A stretch of 64,000 bases of DNA from Laguncularia racemosa (GCA_037954665.1 JBBMOL010000039.1:2170001-2234000), one strand, 5' to 3'; positions 12,601-24,906 are shown, counted from the stretch's first letter. Program-made: numbers and translations. Notes: generated by a model from the letters alone, not told the origin.

Positions 12601-15600
12601 AGAAGTTGCAGATGTTTGTGAAGGTTGCATGCTTGGGAAGCAACACAAGAAATCATTTCCCTTTAGCTAAGCATGGAGAGATAAAGCATTACTTGACCTT
12701 ATACACACAAACATGTGTGGACCCATGGGAATACCATCTTTTGAGAAAATGTAAGTAGTTCATCCTTTTTATTGATGACTACGTTAGGATAACATGAGTC
12801 TATTTTATGCATAAAGAATAGAAGCATTTGATATTTTCAAGAAATTTAAAAAAATTATTGAAAAACATATTGAATATAATGTTAAAACAATAACAAGTGA
12901 TAGAGGTAAAGAATATATTCTTAAAGGAGTTTAATAAGTTTTATGAAGATAAAGGGGTTGAACACCAACTTACAATTAGATTCGCACCAAAGCAAAATGG
13001 TATATCAAGAAGAAAAAATCATACAGTTATGGAGATGGCCAAATTAATGCTAAAAGAAAAGAGTGTGCCAAAGATAATTTAGGTAGAAGTAGTGTAAACT
13101 GCAATCGACATACTCAATAGGTGCTTAACTAAGGTCATATAAGATATAACACCTGTTGAAGCCTCAGGAGGATGAAAGCTATTAGCACATCTTCATGTAT
13201 TTAGAAGCATTTGCTATGTACACATTCCAGCAACATAGTGGCATAAATTGGAAGAGAAGACTAAAAGAGATATGTTCCTTAACTACAATTCACAATCTAA
13301 AGGATGCAAAATATACAACCTTAGGACCACGCAACTTATCATTTGTAGAGATGTTGAATTTAATGAGTATGCTATGTGGATTTAGAGAAAGAAAAAGTGG
13401 AGAAGCAGAGGATAATAATGCTAAGAATTGAGAGCTCAATAGGATGCAATGATTAGATAGAAGGGTCTCTAAGTAAATCAACGATAAGTTCAATTGAAGA
13501 AGAAAAATCATCTCAAGATTCACTAATAAAAAAGACAAGATTCCTTGTAGATGTATATGCAAGTTGGAATTTCATAACTCGAAAGCCAAAAAGCATTGAG
13601 ATTGCTTTAAAGCAAGAAGACTAGGTAAAAGCCATTGAAGAAGAGATGAAGAATGTCAAGAAGAATGAAATATGGGAGCTTGTAAACCTCCCAACTAACA
13701 AAAATGTTTAGAATTACACCAAAGTGTATCAAGGAGGAGTATTAAAATTGATTCACTTTAACTCATATCTGAGCCTAAGTTCCTCACAACATCTACATTA
13801 AAAAACAAAAAAAAAAAAGAAAGAAAGAAAGAAAGAAAAGATATTAGGTGTGGTTTTTAGAATTTGATAATTGAGATATTTTTGTGAAACAATTTAGATA
13901 GTAGTTGTAATTTTCTATGCCATGGATTATATTGCTTAATTAAATTGATCTTTACTATCAACTGAGGAGGGGAAAGCTTATAAATAGGTATATCGTACTC
14001 ATTTGTAATCAAGCAAAAAAAAAAAAAAACTAGGAAATATATAAAAACTTCTCCAATTCTAGACATCTAAACTATTTTCTGCTTTGATAATTATTTAAAC
14101 GAACATCATATTTACATTTTCTATTTTATCTTGATCTAATAGCCTCCTACATACTAATAGACCTCAATGTAGATACATCATAAACACACAAAACTAACCA
14201 CCTTAATGCCCCACACTCAACTTACTATAGGGAGGAAATCCTTACTATCCCCTTAGAAATCAAGAATTTCAAAAGCTACTTTTCTCATGGGGATGGAAAA
14301 AATCCATACACAAAGCAACAACTTAATTCAAAAAGAAATGTTGATGGAAAGATGCCTAACTTTTCAAAATTACATCAAACCAGTGGTGATTCATATAAAT
14401 TCTATCCACTGTCCTTAAAACTAGATTGCATAGTTGCTTATTAGATCATGTGAAGAAATCACCACCAAACCAAACATCTTCCTACTTGCACCCAATTGTG
14501 ATTAAGTTAGTGTCCTTCATAGCTCAATTGACTCTTAGGTTTTCACCCTTTTTCTAGAACATGGAATTCATAACATTGAAGTCACCTTAGCAAACCCATG
14601 CTAAGTTGGACACACTTTGTCCAACATATGATAGGTGTTGCTAAAGAGACTTCCTTAAGGAATCATAGTTAGAACAATAAACAACCATTTCAAAGACAGT
14701 TTTGTTAGCTAATTGGCTAATATGCTAACAGCAGGTATGTTGATTTATTATGCATTTTAACCCTCTTAAGGTGTTGCAACAATTGCTAACAATGTATCGA
14801 ACATGGCATGGTTACAACTCATTCTTCTCAAAAGGGAGGCCACCAATCCTTCTCACTTGCTAAAAGGATTTTATTTTGCTAGCTTCTTAGATTCATGATT
14901 ATTATTAAATGCTTTTAGTGTAACTTCTTTTGTTTTTTGTTTTTTTTTTTCAAACTAGACACTATCCTAATTTGAGGCTTTCAGTTTCTTGCACTTTAGC
15001 CTTTTTTTTTTTTGGTAATTTCTTCCTCCTGCAAATATAAATTACACAAGTTACACCTAAAAAATTGCACCTTACCCCTTCTAATAAATTATCACTCTAG
15101 TATTTCTTCTTGTTGCCTTCATCTTCTTCTTTGTGTCTTTCTATTTATTTATCTTACTAACCATTCAAGTATTCACTATAAGTCAAGCACATGGAATAGC
15201 AATATTCCATAACCATTAACCATTCATCATAAATTACCAAATTTTTTATGGTTAATCAAATTCCATGAAACTAGATTGAAAATTTAGAAACCAATAAGGC
15301 CTTGTATATGCCCAAAATTTGAGAAGCAATACATATTTTTCAATAGAAATCTTGGAAAAAGATTATGCTTTTACATGAAAATGATAATACTTTGCTAAGA
15401 TAAATGAAAATGCTAGTTTAATCTCTCTTCTTTTTTTTTTTCTAAAGCAAAGCCTAAAATTTCTCTCTTCACTAAATGACAAAGATATAAATAATCCAAG
15501 GGTTGTGAAGAGTGCAACAGCTGTAAATGATTTTCATCATCTATAGCTTGATGTTGGTTATAACTTCTAAAAGGAACCTTGTTCTGTATCTCCCCAACTC

Positions 15601-17451
15601 TTCTCCATTAGCTTTTCTTTTTCAATGTTGAACATCAAATTCATTCCGATTGGTAGATTGGATGTGTGACAAGTCGTCATGTGTCATTCTTCTTGATTGC
15701 TCAAATCTCCTAACTAGTTTTTCTTCACTTACTTTTATTTGATTTGTATGCTCAATTCAAAGTGTTTATTATCTACAAAAGTAATATAAACCATGATACA
15801 TTCTTTTAGTATTATCATAGAGATTGTATATGCTGCTCATTTCATCCTCCTCGGCCCTTTATTAGAACTTCCACCTGTTGGTGAAGCACCATGAGGGGAC
15901 TGACTTGGTGATGGTAATAATGTAGTGGCTTTCGATACCATATCACTTTGTTGACCTTTTTCCTCAATGTATGTGATAGTGCAAGTGATGGTTGAAGTGA
16001 ATGTTAGAGATGGTAACCTTTTAGAAGTCAAAGAATAGACTGTAAAAGAGAGAAATGATATTTTATAAGGTCAAGATATTAAATATCAAGTTAATACTAA
16101 TTATGAATTTTTAAGTTAAATGGATTGAAATAAACCATTACTTACTTATTAGTTTAACTATTAACTATTATTTGGTAAAGTTATTGTAAATGGTATTAGA
16201 TCCGGTCCTTTACTAATATGTGTATAATTTAGGGAGGAACTACGATATGAAAGTTGGTAGACTTTTGGTGTCCTAACCTAAAGAGGTAGTCTAGCAAGGG
16301 CAAGGGCTATTATCAAGGCAAGACCTAAGGAAGGACCGAGTTCAATCGTAAGATGACATGAGAAGGATGTCATTTATTTAAAGAGGGATTGTGATCTCTT
16401 AAGTGACAATAAAAGTGAATAGTATATATTTGTAAGTATAGAATTCCATGTATGACTGTAGGAGAGAAGTGCAGAAACAGTTTATATACATCCTTTCCTT
16501 GAGTCTTCCGTGTTTAGATTTGAGGTTCTGGTTTGTAGGTAGTAAATACAAATCTCTTCCACCATTAAGTTGATTTGACACGAGCTTATGCAGGCAATGC
16601 CTGAAAGTTTTAAGACTCAGTAATATGTGGCTCCTTCCTGCTGCATGCTTCTCGAGGAGTTTAATGATGGAAGATATTTGTATTACTCGGTCAGATAGAT
16701 GCTTACCTGCGAGTAAATTATTTTACGAGAAATGCACAAAAATAGAACTCTGTACTAAGATGCTTTCATGGCAGCTTTCAAGGCCGAAGAAACTTTACAA
16801 TGAAACTTTTTCTTTTGCCATCAATATTGTTGATCTGGCATGTAAATCTGAGATGGCAGACTAGGGCTTGTATTATCTTATCCTAGCTAGACCCAGTGCT
16901 GAAAAAGCGAAACAGTTGGCTCAATGTAAAGGTTACTGTCTAAGGTAGCCGTGCTTGTCAAATGTCACAACGAAATTGATTTGCAAAATTTACCACTTCT
17001 CGTCCGTGTGTAGTCACTTTCAAATATAACTTTTATAGCAGTCTGTGGCGAGAAAACAAAGATTATTTTCATGCCTTCTAATTCATTATATCATTCTTAT
17101 GATGTCATGGACACGTATGAGAGTCATCTTGCAGGAAGTGGAGCTACAAAATGACAACATGTACCTAAGGGCAAAGGTGTGTTCTCTCTCTCTCTCTCTC
17201 AATTCCATATTATCTGTATTATCAGGGAGTGTGGATTTTTTTTTTTTTAACTCAGGTATTTAAAATTAATTATAAGTGTATATAATTAAAATATGAAAAT
17301 TACAATTAGCATAGTTGCATGTTAGTTAGAGCAAATGGTATATATGATGTTATCTAGGAGAGCTTTATAAATATGTGAAATTTACATTTTTCCAAACAAT
17401 TGTATAAGTGATTCATTTAAGCATCCTATAATGACAATGCGGCATCTACTA

Positions 17452-17485
<34 letters not shown>

Positions 17486-17697
17486 TAATTAATTACTTAA
17501 TAATGGGTGTGTTTAATTTGCAGATAGCGGAATCAGAGAGAGCATCAGAACAGCATCAAAACAACATGATGCAGGGATCTGTTTATGATCAATCGATGCA
17601 ACCACAATCCTATGATCGGAATTTCCTTTCTGTGAACCTCTTGGATCCCAATCCCCACTACTCCCGTGGTGACCAGACTGCTCTTCAACTTGTGTAA
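3695..17697 (+). CDS. AGAMOUS-subfamily MADS-box transcription factor, 3' part (I, K and C regions)
   Basis: C-function floral homeotic type: binds CArG boxes as dimers or tetramers in the nucleus and specifies stamen, carpel or fruit identity. Exons seen: 3695-3776 (82 bp, I region, VRGTIDRYKKACSDSSNSQ), 6200-6261 (62 bp, FYQQEASKLRRQIREIQNSN), 6342-6441 (100 bp, ILGEGLSTMNFKDLKNLEGR), 7136-7177 (42 bp, NEMLFAEIEYMQKR), 17135-17176 (42 bp, EVELQNDNMYLRAK) and 17524-17693. All have GT-AG borders and keep frame. The 62/100/42/42 K-box sizes are typical of MIKC genes. The C terminus has the AG motifs, ending HYSRGDQTALQLV. About 167 residues are encoded here; the MADS domain lies upstream of the window. 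Spliced or unspliced, the protein ends LQLV-stop. AG versus PLENA/SHATTERPROOF lineage is not resolved: the K box looks SHP-like, the tail resembles both. No break is seen in any exon. Confidence 0.93.
3777..6199 (+). other. Intron 3 of the MADS gene
   Basis: A 2.4-kb AT-rich intron between the I-region exon and the first K-box exon, with a GTATAT donor and an AATGCAG acceptor. Several short open frames around 4095-5078 have no recognisable domain and no splice or codon signal; I read them as chance. The segment around 4310-4540 is somewhat less AT-rich and may be a decayed repeat. Nothing else is supported. Confidence 0.7.
7945..8500. repeat. Diverged tandem duplication, period about 0.31 kb
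   Basis: Two segments, beginning near 7950 and 8262, share an ordered set of phrases: TGTRGCTTT, CAATATGAGTTT, a CTTGAATTT run, AACATGYATATA and CAAGTTAYACCTATTTT. The copies are heavily diverged. Function unknown; probably part of an old non-coding transposon segment inside the intron. Confidence 0.45.
8880..9500 (+). pseudogene. Ty1/copia reverse-transcriptase relic
   Basis: Frame 8886-9050 reads like the start of a copia RT (KPKHILNL, then EPRHYTEAL, PIWATAIKE and WILVPP). It jumps at NVI directly to QLDVKNVFLHSFLSE, so the roughly 60 residues normally between these motifs are missing. It continues MKQPLGF, KLPKSLYGFKQAP, a stop at 9231, then LLLYVDDVIF at about 9325 and VMKDLGDLYFFLEV to 9450. 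The YVDD catalytic motif is still readable. No integrase upstream, RNase H downstream or LTR is recognised next to it, so this is an isolated, internally deleted fragment. Confidence 0.8.
9680..9930 (+). repeat. Degenerate minisatellite, unit about 65-70 bp
   Basis: Four loosely similar units carry phrases such as GCACCATAGGTGT, CATACCATAGGTGTGAACC, GCATCATGGATGTAAGC and GCGCCATAGGTATGC. Units are strongly diverged. It lies between the two copia relics of intron 6. Confidence 0.4.
11780..13740 (+). pseudogene. Ty1/copia gag-protease-integrase relic
   Basis: In order are seen: a gag zinc knuckle at about 11818 (CQNCKKFGYLIKDC, with Tyr in place of the usual His); a protease segment near 11960 (TWYLNSGCSNHMTS, with Asn in place of the catalytic Asp); a pre-integrase segment near 12620 (CEGCMLGKQHKKSFPF, LDLIHTNMCGP); an integrase segment 12940-13080 (PKQNGISRRKNHTVMEMAKL); and the beginning of RT near 13620 (KAIEEEMKNVKKNEIWELV). 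Stops and frameshifts occur throughout and RT/RNase H is missing. It is not the same fragment as 8880-9500, because pol order would then be reversed. LTRs are not recognised. Confidence 0.75.
12071..12392 (+). repeat. 161-bp tandem duplication within the copia relic
   Basis: 12071-12231 and 12232-12392 are direct copies with roughly 10 percent differences by eye. Both contain GAAGGRAAAGATACTATT, TAATTAAAGATGCCTTGTTG, TGTTGGACAAATGATGG and AGAGGAGACTCCTACACTAT. The duplicated part encodes the region between protease and pre-integrase, so it arose after or during decay of the element. Confidence 0.85.
17453..17482. repeat. (TA)n microsatellite in intron 7
   Basis: About 15 uninterrupted TA dinucleotides, 41 bases before the acceptor of the last main coding exon of the MADS gene. 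Likely length-polymorphic. Confidence 0.9.
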
Positions 17698-18190
17698 GTT
17701 ACCAATCGTATGGCCTATGAGTCTTCTTAATTTACATGGATATGCCTAGGTTCTACTTCTTCTTCTCTCCTTTACTAGGTCTTGGTCACTCTTAATTTAC
17801 TAAGGCAAATGGAATGAGTGAACCCACAAAATAATCTCAAATGCAAGTCGCATTTTTACTTATCTGCACACAATTGTTTTTTTAAAGTCCCGTGTAGGGC
17901 TACTGCTTTTTAATTCACATCTCAAGAGGAACCCTTTTCACTCCACTTGCCCTATCCCTCTCTCACTGTCTTTAATGATAAATTATATGGTCAAATACTT
18001 GATAAAGCATGCATACACCCGTACAATTCCTACATTTGAGAGACTAGAGATCCCATTCTTGTAATTTGGTCTCTCTTAATTAATAGGTCAAAATTTTATG
18101 ATATAGTTTTTCATCATACAAAACTAAACAGATGCTTTTTTCGAGCAAATCATACTGATTAACCAGTATCCGATTCCATGGTGAGTGCAG
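17694..18190 (+). other. Intron 8 of the MADS gene, splitting the last codon
   Basis: A consensus donor GTAAGTT starts at 17694, after the first two bases of the final Val codon (GT). An acceptor GAGTGCAG ends at 18190 and is followed by GTAATCTG. Splicing gives GTG TAA (stop at 18192-18194) and retention also gives GTG TAA (stop at 17695-17697), because GTAA is present on both sides. An intron at or next to the stop codon is, as I recall, common in AG-clade genes. Splicing is inferred from the signals. Confidence 0.65.
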
Positions 18191-18740
18191 GTAATCTGTG
18201 GAATTGCTGCTGGAATTTCCCTACCTTATCTCTCTCTTTGTTAAGCTATCAGTTTATGTACTTAAGAGAGGATTATTGGAGGCAAAACTCTTGTTAGGGG
18301 ATAAGATTTTTACCAAGAAGATATTAGGTGCTTTACAACTTTTCTATACCTATCATTAAGATTCTAAATCATGTGTCTTAAGATTATTTGTGAGATGCTT
18401 TCGGATAGTACGAGAACATGGCACTCTATTTAATTTAACTTATTTGGACGAATGTTTTTGTTTTGTTATCTGTTATGTTTGTCAAATCTAGATGTACAAC
18501 CTTAATTAGAATGGTTGCTCCCTTCACTTAATTGAGCTTCAAATAGAAAGAGATAAATGAACATGTCCAAGGGTGAACCAGTAGATTATCTTAAATTACC
18601 TTCTATATTGAAAGCAATTAAGTAATCACTTTGACTTATGAGTATGCATTTATAGCAACATTTTAGCATTTTTCTCTTTTCTGTAAATAAATTTTTGTTT
18701 GTCATTTCGTCACTTCTTTCTATCTTGGCCAATAAAGTGG
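18191..18740 (+). other. Probable terminal exon and 3' UTR of the MADS gene
   Basis: After the acceptor at 18190, the sequence is less AT-rich than the neighbouring intergenic DNA until roughly 18300. AATAAA-like signals occur near 18686 (AAATAAATT) and at 18731-18736. The true cleavage site cannot be set from sequence alone, so the right edge is approximate. Confidence 0.45.
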
Positions 18741-21700
18741 TATCAGCTTCCCCCCCCCCCCCCCACCCCCCAAAAAAAAAAAAGGAAAAATACTCCTATA
18801 TTTGGCTAGTTTTGTTGGAATAGTAAGTATATATACGTGTGTGTAATTTTTAACCTATTATTGTCTATCTAACCATAACCATTCTAATAAGGATGGATAC
18901 TTTAAATTAAAAAAAAAACATAAAAATCCTATTAAACCAAACTAACCTAAACCAAATATTTAAATTACTCGAACAAATTAGGATTACAAGTTATGAAATA
19001 TTTTCATCATCAAAAGTAGTATAATCAAAAGATTCAAAAGAGGCATTTGGGATTAGAAGTTGAACATCAAAAGAAGATAAAAAAAACAAAGCCAATTAGG
19101 TTCCGAACAAGTCAGAAGCTATTGAAAAGCATAAGAAAGAGTTGAAAACTATTAAACAGGCTCGGTTTTTTTTGCTTAACTTTGAAAGTTCAAAACTTTT
19201 TACTTATGAAAAATTACAAAACTCATAATATATTAAACTCATAAAAATATTACGTTTATTGTGAGTTCAAGCAAATTGCTCCAACATTTGGGTTTGACTC
19301 TGATGTCAAATTTGCACATTTTAAGTAAGTCTTAAATAGGACAGTTTATTTTTTAATGATTTGATTTCTTATTACATTTTTACTCAATTTTTGTATTAAA
19401 TCAATTGTTTCTAGTTAACAAATAGTTGTTAAACAATATAATCAATAATGATTATCAACTTTTATCAATATTATGAATTATTTTCTTTCTCATATTGTGG
19501 TGTTTCATGTTTCATACCGCATTATTAAATGCTTTAGAATGATTTTAATGAAATAAATTAAGTCTCCAAGACAACTCTATCTCATAGAATATGAAATTTT
19601 TCTAGGATATACCTAGCTCCGCTAATTAATTTTTCAAGATATGCTTATTCTTCGTCGAGACCTCCTACCATTCTTTCATTCAAAATTTATTTTATTGAAA
19701 TAATTTCTGATACATAAAATTAATCATTGCAAACCAATATAAATTCATTAGGAAGATGCAATTATCCATAATATTTACTATAAAAATTTCAATATCAATT
19801 TTTTTTTTCATTGAAATATAGAAATCCATACGCAAATATTACATACTACAACCTAAAAATAAGGGACAAAAAGCTCAAAACACAACACATTCCAAAGAAG
19901 TTATTAAATATTAGATAAAAGTTTACATACAAAACAGCCCATAAATGTCACTGAATATTTCATAAAAATTCACGGGGATTATCTATTAGATTTTTTTATT
20001 TTTTTTTTGGGTGGGATATATATATACCTTTTTCCCCCCTTTTCCATGTCTTGTTTTATCGTACATCCCGTTTGAAGCTTGTACCCAAAATTACCCTAAA
20101 GATGGGAAAGAAACATCCAAATACACAAAGACAGTACGCTCCACTAGCTAGGAATCTAGGCACCTACGATGTAGTACTCACAGTACACAGGCCAATTGGA
20201 TACCAGCATATATGTAACGAGGTTTCACTGATGATGAAGACAAGGTAACGTAACGCACACTTGATACCTGAAGCCACCCTAGTACGGGGCAGCAATTACT
20301 CTATAACATAACGTAGAGCTTAGACTCATCCAGTGACCGAGCAACCATATATAGCATAATCAAATTTGATGGATTAAACTATTCTCAAAGTCTTTACCAT
20401 ATGGGGTAGTCAGGTACATGGTGCACTGCTAGCTAGTTAGATAATTATATCTTTGTTAGCTCTTGATATGACCTAATCTATTTTAGTCTTTTCTTCACTT
20501 TTACGCAATTTCTATCTCTGAGATTTAATTTTCTTTCCATTTTGGTTTCATCCATCCCATGTATAGAAGTCACACAGTTTATTATCCAAGAATTCATCAC
20601 AAGGAGAATTTGAGTATTTGGTTCACATGGGTTTAGTTTATAGTTGTACTTATAATTTTATTGGTTTAGACCTGTTCAGCATCATTAATAATTGAATTTA
20701 AGGATAAAAATGAGTAAAATCAAGATAATACAACACTAGATTGAAACTTGAACTTGATTTGATTTTAATCAAATTTAGAATTTTGAGTTCGAGTTGAAGT
20801 CGAATTGTTACTAAAAAAAGTTGAATTTGGTTTCTTTGAATTTGTTTAGACTCCTTTTGTATTAAACAATATATTATTATTATTTTTCTAATTAAAATAA
20901 CATTGATGTAAAAGCTAGACTCAAAGCTTTACTTACTCTAAATTTAACTTAAGCTTAATTGGACTTGGGAGTTAAAATTCAAGCTCGACTTGATAAATTA
21001 CTCAAGTTGATCATACTTGAGTAAATATTGAGTTGAATTTAAGTACCTTATGAGTACATTTGGTTTGTTTAAATCCTTAGTTGAAATAATTTGGCACCCT
21101 CAATTGTTACATTAAAAATATAAATTTGTAGTTTTCAATTTGATAAAACATTTTATCAATTTGTAGATGTTAGATTCTTCACAAGAATTTTATGTGTAGC
21201 TTTATGTAATAAGAGATAAGTGTTATGATTTAAAATAAGGGTGGGGTTAGGAAAAGGCAATTTCAATAGACCCACTTAATGGTGTGATAATTAGAGAATT
21301 GGAACCCCTTAACTTTGTAGTGGTGGATCTCTAGAGCAATGACAACTTAATGCAAGAAGCTTCAATCATTCCATCTTAGATTAGATCTTCTAAAACTTGA
21401 GATCATTAGCCCTTTAGGAGAAGAATAAGGTGGTATTGATGAAGTTTAATAATTGACAACCACCATCAGATTGTTTTGATAATCATTGGACAATTATTGA
21501 TTAGGCTTTTTTAGAGTTATTAATGGGTCTCTAGATAAGATATGTATAAGCCCAATAACCTTTTAAGGAAATCAATAAATACATAAGCATGTTAACAAAG
21601 GTTACTTTTAGACAAGTGAGCCTTGATAACCTTATTCCAAGCCTACCAATCCAAGATTCCCTAAATCATCTCAAACATAAACTTAATTATTTAGATCTTG

Positions 21701-24139
21701 TCACTAATCAAAATAATTAATCAAATTGTCATTAGACTTAGCCATTTTAATATATTTTCATTAAGTCCCTTGATATATTTTATGAAAATTAAAAATAAGG
21801 AAAATTAAGAAAATACAACCTATATTTAGGAGCTTTTACAAATAAGTGACCTCTGTTGTTTTTTTTTTTTTTTTTGATAAACACGTAACATATGCTTTTT
21901 TTTTAACTATTTGTTAACGTTAATTAAGGGCATGTATTATTTTTTTTATCGGTACATAATTAATTTAATAAAATAATACTATTAAATATATTTCATTATA
22001 TTATTTAAAAAAATAAAAAAGTAGAAGATTTAAAAAAAAGAAAAAGAAAAAAGAAAAACATGACAAAATTAAAAGAAAAAAGTAACTTTCATTGAAATAC
22101 TATTGAGGTTGTTTCTAGCTACCCTACCACTAACCACCATGTGAAGGGATCATGTTACCCTTCTTATTTGGTGCCCAACTATTCTCAAGTTGAGGGGTGG
22201 CAAAAAACAATCCCAATAATATAGTTGGTCAAGATCCACCATGGTGGTGGATGGCTACTTAACTCTCTATGTGGGCCATCCTCTTACCCACCATTCTTAG
22301 GATTAAGTTAAAAGAAAAAGAAAAGAAAGTTTGACTAAAAAAGCCATTGGGTTGTAATCAAGTCTATGACTTGATGGTTTTTAAGTTGACTTTTTAAAAA
22401 AAAAAAAAATTAGGGTGTAGGCAATCATCCACCACCCTAAAAGTTTGTGGGTGATAGTCAATAATCATTACTCACCTATAGCGGTGGATCACAATCCATA
22501 TCATATTGTTTGGACTATTGTTGAAAGCCCATGGTCTTGTGATGGGTGGGCACCTTTATATAGGAAATGTAACTTCCTCTTCCATGGCATCACCACTACT
22601 AGGGATAAAAGCAAATCTAGTATCTATACTTTTGGGTTTAAGTAATTTAGAGGCTAAAATTTCATTATTTTATAATTTAGTACCTAATTGAGATACTAAA
22701 TCGTCCTAAATCTAAAATTTTTAACACTAAGTTATTAAAGAATGAAATATTAAATATTAAATTATTTAAAACCAAAAATAGAGACGTATTTGGTGCCTTT
22801 CCCCCTTGCTACTACATATTAATTTAATGTACCGAATGGTTTGTATAAATCAACAAAAACGAGACACAATTCGAATGTGTAGAATATTATTGATAATATA
22901 TATGATGTAGATTAATTTATTAGTATTATAAATTAATGGTAATATCGATTATTAGACTTCTTGTACTGTGACCAAACCAGAGACAGATCATTGTGATCAT
23001 CATCACAAAATACAAGTCGAAATTTAACTATAAAACTACGGTAGATGAGATAAATGTTTATCATGCTATTAATGTACTAAATTCAATATGTGTTACATTT
23101 GAATTAATTAAACCAATTATAGTTAATATTTTATAGTTTACTCCATTTATTTTTAGAAAAGTTAAGAAAAGAGCTTATAGATAGGGAGTGAAGAAACTGA
23201 GTTCACTCAATATAGTACAATGAAATGAACGAAAAGAATTTCATAATAAGAAAAGCTCTTATACTAAAACGTGCCTTAACAAACTTTTGATGAAGTTAAA
23301 TAATAATAACATTATTATGATTGCTAATTAAATCCATTTATTGCAAGACGATGAAGCGAATCATTATCTTTTTTGAAAATTAGATCCAACTCAGGCAGTT
23401 ACTATGAATTCATCCTGAGCCTATCCTACTAAATCTTTTTTGGATGCAAATTAAATATCCAAATAACGTATAATAATTAAAATTTATAAATTCAAAAATA
23501 ATAATTAACGATAATTTAACAATAATATATATGATCATGTAATGATAATATACCGATTGCGATTTAAGAATAAGGACTTACACTTATTGTCAAAGACTGG
23601 AACGGAGAGAAAAAACGCAACTTCGCCGGAGAAGAATACTGGAGAAGGAGAGTTAGGCAATTCGCCGGAATTACAAAGCATTCTCGACTGGAAAACAAGA
23701 AAACAGAGATGGAAATGAATTAACCGAAAAAAAAAAAAAAGAAAAGAAAAAGAAGATTGATTGAAGGCGAAATCGAAGATACGTACTAGAATCCCCTATT
23801 AAGCAGTAAAATAGGTAGTTACTAAAGCAAATTCTAAGTTTCAAATAGATAAAAAAGAGATTTATTTACATTTGGGTTATTACGAATATATTATGTAGTT
23901 TTTCAACTAATATAATACATAATCTTCTACCATGGCTATAAACCTTACACCAACGGTCTTAATTGGAATAGCTCTCATTCACACCAAGTTATATCTCATC
24001 TTAAGCTTCTATGATATTATGTGCAAAATAATCTATTGAGAAGGTAAGCACACACTGCAATTCAATAAGATAGAAGTGCAATCTCATTATTCTACAAACA
24101 CAAATAAAGATAAATAAGTTATCAACCATATTCTATACA
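18741..24139. other. Intergenic AT-rich region without recognised genes
   Basis: Holds a C-tract/A-tract junction at 18751-18784, long A/T runs, a degenerate GAGTTCGAGTTG / CAAGCTCGACTTG repeat around 20690-21060, and a segment at 22100-22560 rich in CCACC/GGTGG words that may be a decayed fold-back element. A GC-richer patch at 23585-23720 contains GCCGGAGAAG and ATTCGCCGGA but gives no recognisable protein. No tRNA, rRNA or intact coding frame is seen. Confidence 0.6.
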
Positions 24140-24144
24140 TAACT

Positions 24145-24390
24145 TGTTGGGGTATGGCTCCTATGCCTTTACGATAAGAAAATACGTGAGCATGAGCCCA
24201 TGAATAGTTTAGGCTTGAGCTTATGAATAGCTGTTACTATATATTCTCCTTTTTCACTTGTAATGGTATGATGAAAAATGAGAAAGTGAGATGCTAATTA
24301 TAGTGGAATCATCTGCTAGGCGTAACCTTAATTAACAAGTGAATTAGGATAAAATCTTGTGCCTTTATTTTTTTCTTCCTCTTTTAACTT
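24145..24390 (+). repeat. Left LTR of the copia element (part before the gypsy insertion)
   Basis: Aligns with the second half of the right LTR through shared phrases TGAGCCCATGAATAGTT, GTTACTATATATT, AAATGAGA and CTTCCTCTTTTAACTT. The gypsy element interrupts it after AACTT at 24390, and the last 14 LTR bases resume at 29952. Confidence 0.88.
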
Positions 24391-24906
24391 TGTAATGGGG
24401 ATACTTGGGTCAATTCGAATGCAAATTGATCAGCCAAATTCGGAGGAAAATTTCTACTTTTTTTATTCACTAAAAAAAAACTTTCTTTTTCCTCTCTTAC
24501 ATGAATATATGTATTATTGTCTCTTTCTTCTTTAGATAAGGTTGTTGCTAAATCCTTAACAACCCATGTGAGTTGTTATGGTATTTCTGGAATCTGATTT
24601 CCTAGGCGGGCTTTAATGGATGATGGACTGCCTACAGCATTGGGCCATTCTTCTTCACAGGCCGCGTAGTTGTCCACGAGCCTTAGCTTGTTACCTAACT
24701 ACCCGACCTCGGTCTACTACCCGTGACCGACCATAGTACTCTTCCGGACCTACTACACGCGTGCCATCACTTCACTTCTTTTTTCTCCAGCTCTGACAAC
24801 TGTTCCTCCGGCTACTTTCCCTTTCTGCTTCTCAACTGTCTCATCTTCACAATCAGAAACCCTCGAATTTTCCACCAAAAAACCTAACTCGATTTCCCCC
24901 GTTACA
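24391..24906 (-). repeat. 3' LTR of the gypsy element
   Basis: Pairs with 29435-29946; ends in the inverted repeat TGTAA/TTACA. The adjacent AACTT on its left is the target-site duplication. Confidence 0.95.

Larger units (their letters stand above)
7178..17134 (+). other. Intron 6 of the MADS gene, about 10 kb, expanded by retrotransposon debris
   Basis: This intron separates the two 42-bp exons, which are usually only a few hundred bases to a few kilobases apart. It contains a diverged 0.3-kb tandem duplication, a copia reverse-transcriptase relic (8880-9500), a degenerate minisatellite (about 9680-9930) and a copia gag-integrase relic (11780-13740), all in the same orientation as the gene. 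13741-17134 shows only AT-rich DNA with a few short frames (for example 15837-16031 on - and 16625-16864 on +) that I cannot assign. The donor GTAAGAG at 7178 and the acceptor at 17134 look intact, so the gene could still be spliced. Confidence 0.75.

Noticed and set aside
8880..13740. The two copia relics of intron 6 as one element
   Set aside because: RT (8880-9500) lies upstream of gag-integrase (11780-13740) in the same orientation, the reverse of copia order, so they are separate fragments.
15837..16031. Minus-strand 64-codon frame with a Ser/Pro/Gly/Lys-rich end
   Set aside because: No domain, no splice context and it lies in intron 6; could be a transposon scrap but nothing supports a call.
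16625..16864. 79-codon frame just before the exon at 17135
   Set aside because: It shows no MADS-gene similarity and the exon order is complete without it.
18731..18784. GTGGTATCAGC followed by a C-tract, like a copia PBS
   Set aside because: No LTR end precedes it and no gag or leader follows; the match is short and next to a homopolymer.
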